This document shows, one piece after another, positions 13,210-13,375 of a stretch of 13,375 nucleotides of DNA; positions within the stretch are counted from its first letter, which is position 1, and every line of letters begins with the position of its first letter. Origin of the DNA: Candidatus Woesearchaeota archaeon (GTDB lineage Archaea; Nanobdellota; Nanobdellia; Woesearchaeales; ARS49). The translations under genes and the position numbers were made by a program. The notes under the pieces are model-generated. The model saw nothing but the letters and a program-made list of their open reading frames with translations. It ran no database searches and was not told the origin of the DNA. Location of the stretch: assembly GCA_019323135.1 (NCBI GenBank), contig JAHWHT010000017.1, positions 1 through 13,375 of the forward strand, given 5' to 3'.

Positions 13210-13375
13210 TTAAATCAGAACTGCATTCAAAGAACCATTTTGACCTGGTCTTGATGTGATTTTTGCCTTGCCTTTCTCAGTTTCAACAACACTGCCTTTT
13301 GTCAAAATATTACGCCTAACATAGTTCAGGTTAGCAGGGCTTTCAGCAACAGTCTTTAACTTGGCTTTTTCATAT
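13210..13375 (-). CDS. rps8e: 30S ribosomal protein S8e, C-terminal part
   Basis: The minus strand is open from the right edge to a TAA at 13210-13212, giving 54 residues. They include ESPANLNYVRRNILTKGSVV, then ETEKGKAKITSRPGQNGSLN and the end AVLI. This is the conserved C-terminus of ribosomal protein S8e, a small-subunit protein of archaea and eukaryotes that bacteria lack: NPAN-type motif, YVRRNI-TKG, ET-GKA and TSRPGQ-G. The N-terminal half lies outside the window. It anchors the window in an archaeal chromosome rather than a virus or plasmid. Confidence 0.93.
   Translation of the reverse strand, partial: YEKAKLKTVAESPANLNYVRRNILTKGSVVETEKGKAKITSRPGQNGSLNAVLI

Overview
The window looks like chromosomal DNA of a small-genome, AT-rich archaeon, most likely a DPANN lineage (Woesearchaeota/Pacearchaeota-like; the lineage is inferred, not shown). 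The domain call rests on three things. A ribosomal protein S8e gene, found only in archaea and eukaryotes, runs off the right edge. TATA-box promoters recur; the octamer TTTATATA precedes four genes. Transcripts are either leaderless or carry a GAGGTGA Shine-Dalgarno. There are no tRNA or rRNA genes, CRISPR arrays, integrases or transposases, and no gene-free stretch exceeds 300 bases.

Left third (32-4230, all minus strand): a cell-envelope region. In transcription order (right to left) it holds a three-gene operon (a two-TM protein of 219 aa, a Pro-rich/coiled-coil protein of 136 aa, and a signal peptidase II, lspA). Next come three paralogous single-TM proteins with the cysteine pattern C...C...CC, each a separate promoter-gene-U-tract cassette. 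Last is a coupled pair of small three-TM proteins that are paralogous to each other.

Divergent junction (4231-4482): the leftward operon's promoter, a perfect 15-bp inverted repeat enclosing 76 nt, and the promoter region of the large rightward gene.

Right two thirds (4483-12634): a nucleic-acid-metabolism cluster. It encodes a 1223-aa family-B DNA polymerase-like protein with an intact 3'-5' exonuclease triad, a degenerate polymerase motif C and a C-terminal SWIM zinc finger; an unknown 142-aa protein; a full-length bacterial-type DnaG primase with CHC2 zinc finger and TOPRIM; a YprB-like DEDDh exonuclease; and a PD-(D/E)XK nuclease-like protein. The DnaG gene and the 142-aa gene diverge from one shared TATA element, and the two nuclease genes form a probable operon convergent with dnaG. 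A role in replication, repair or end processing is inferred from the domains; no such system was recognised by name. The right end has an unknown 127-aa gene with a leaderless promoter and the 3' end of the S8e gene.
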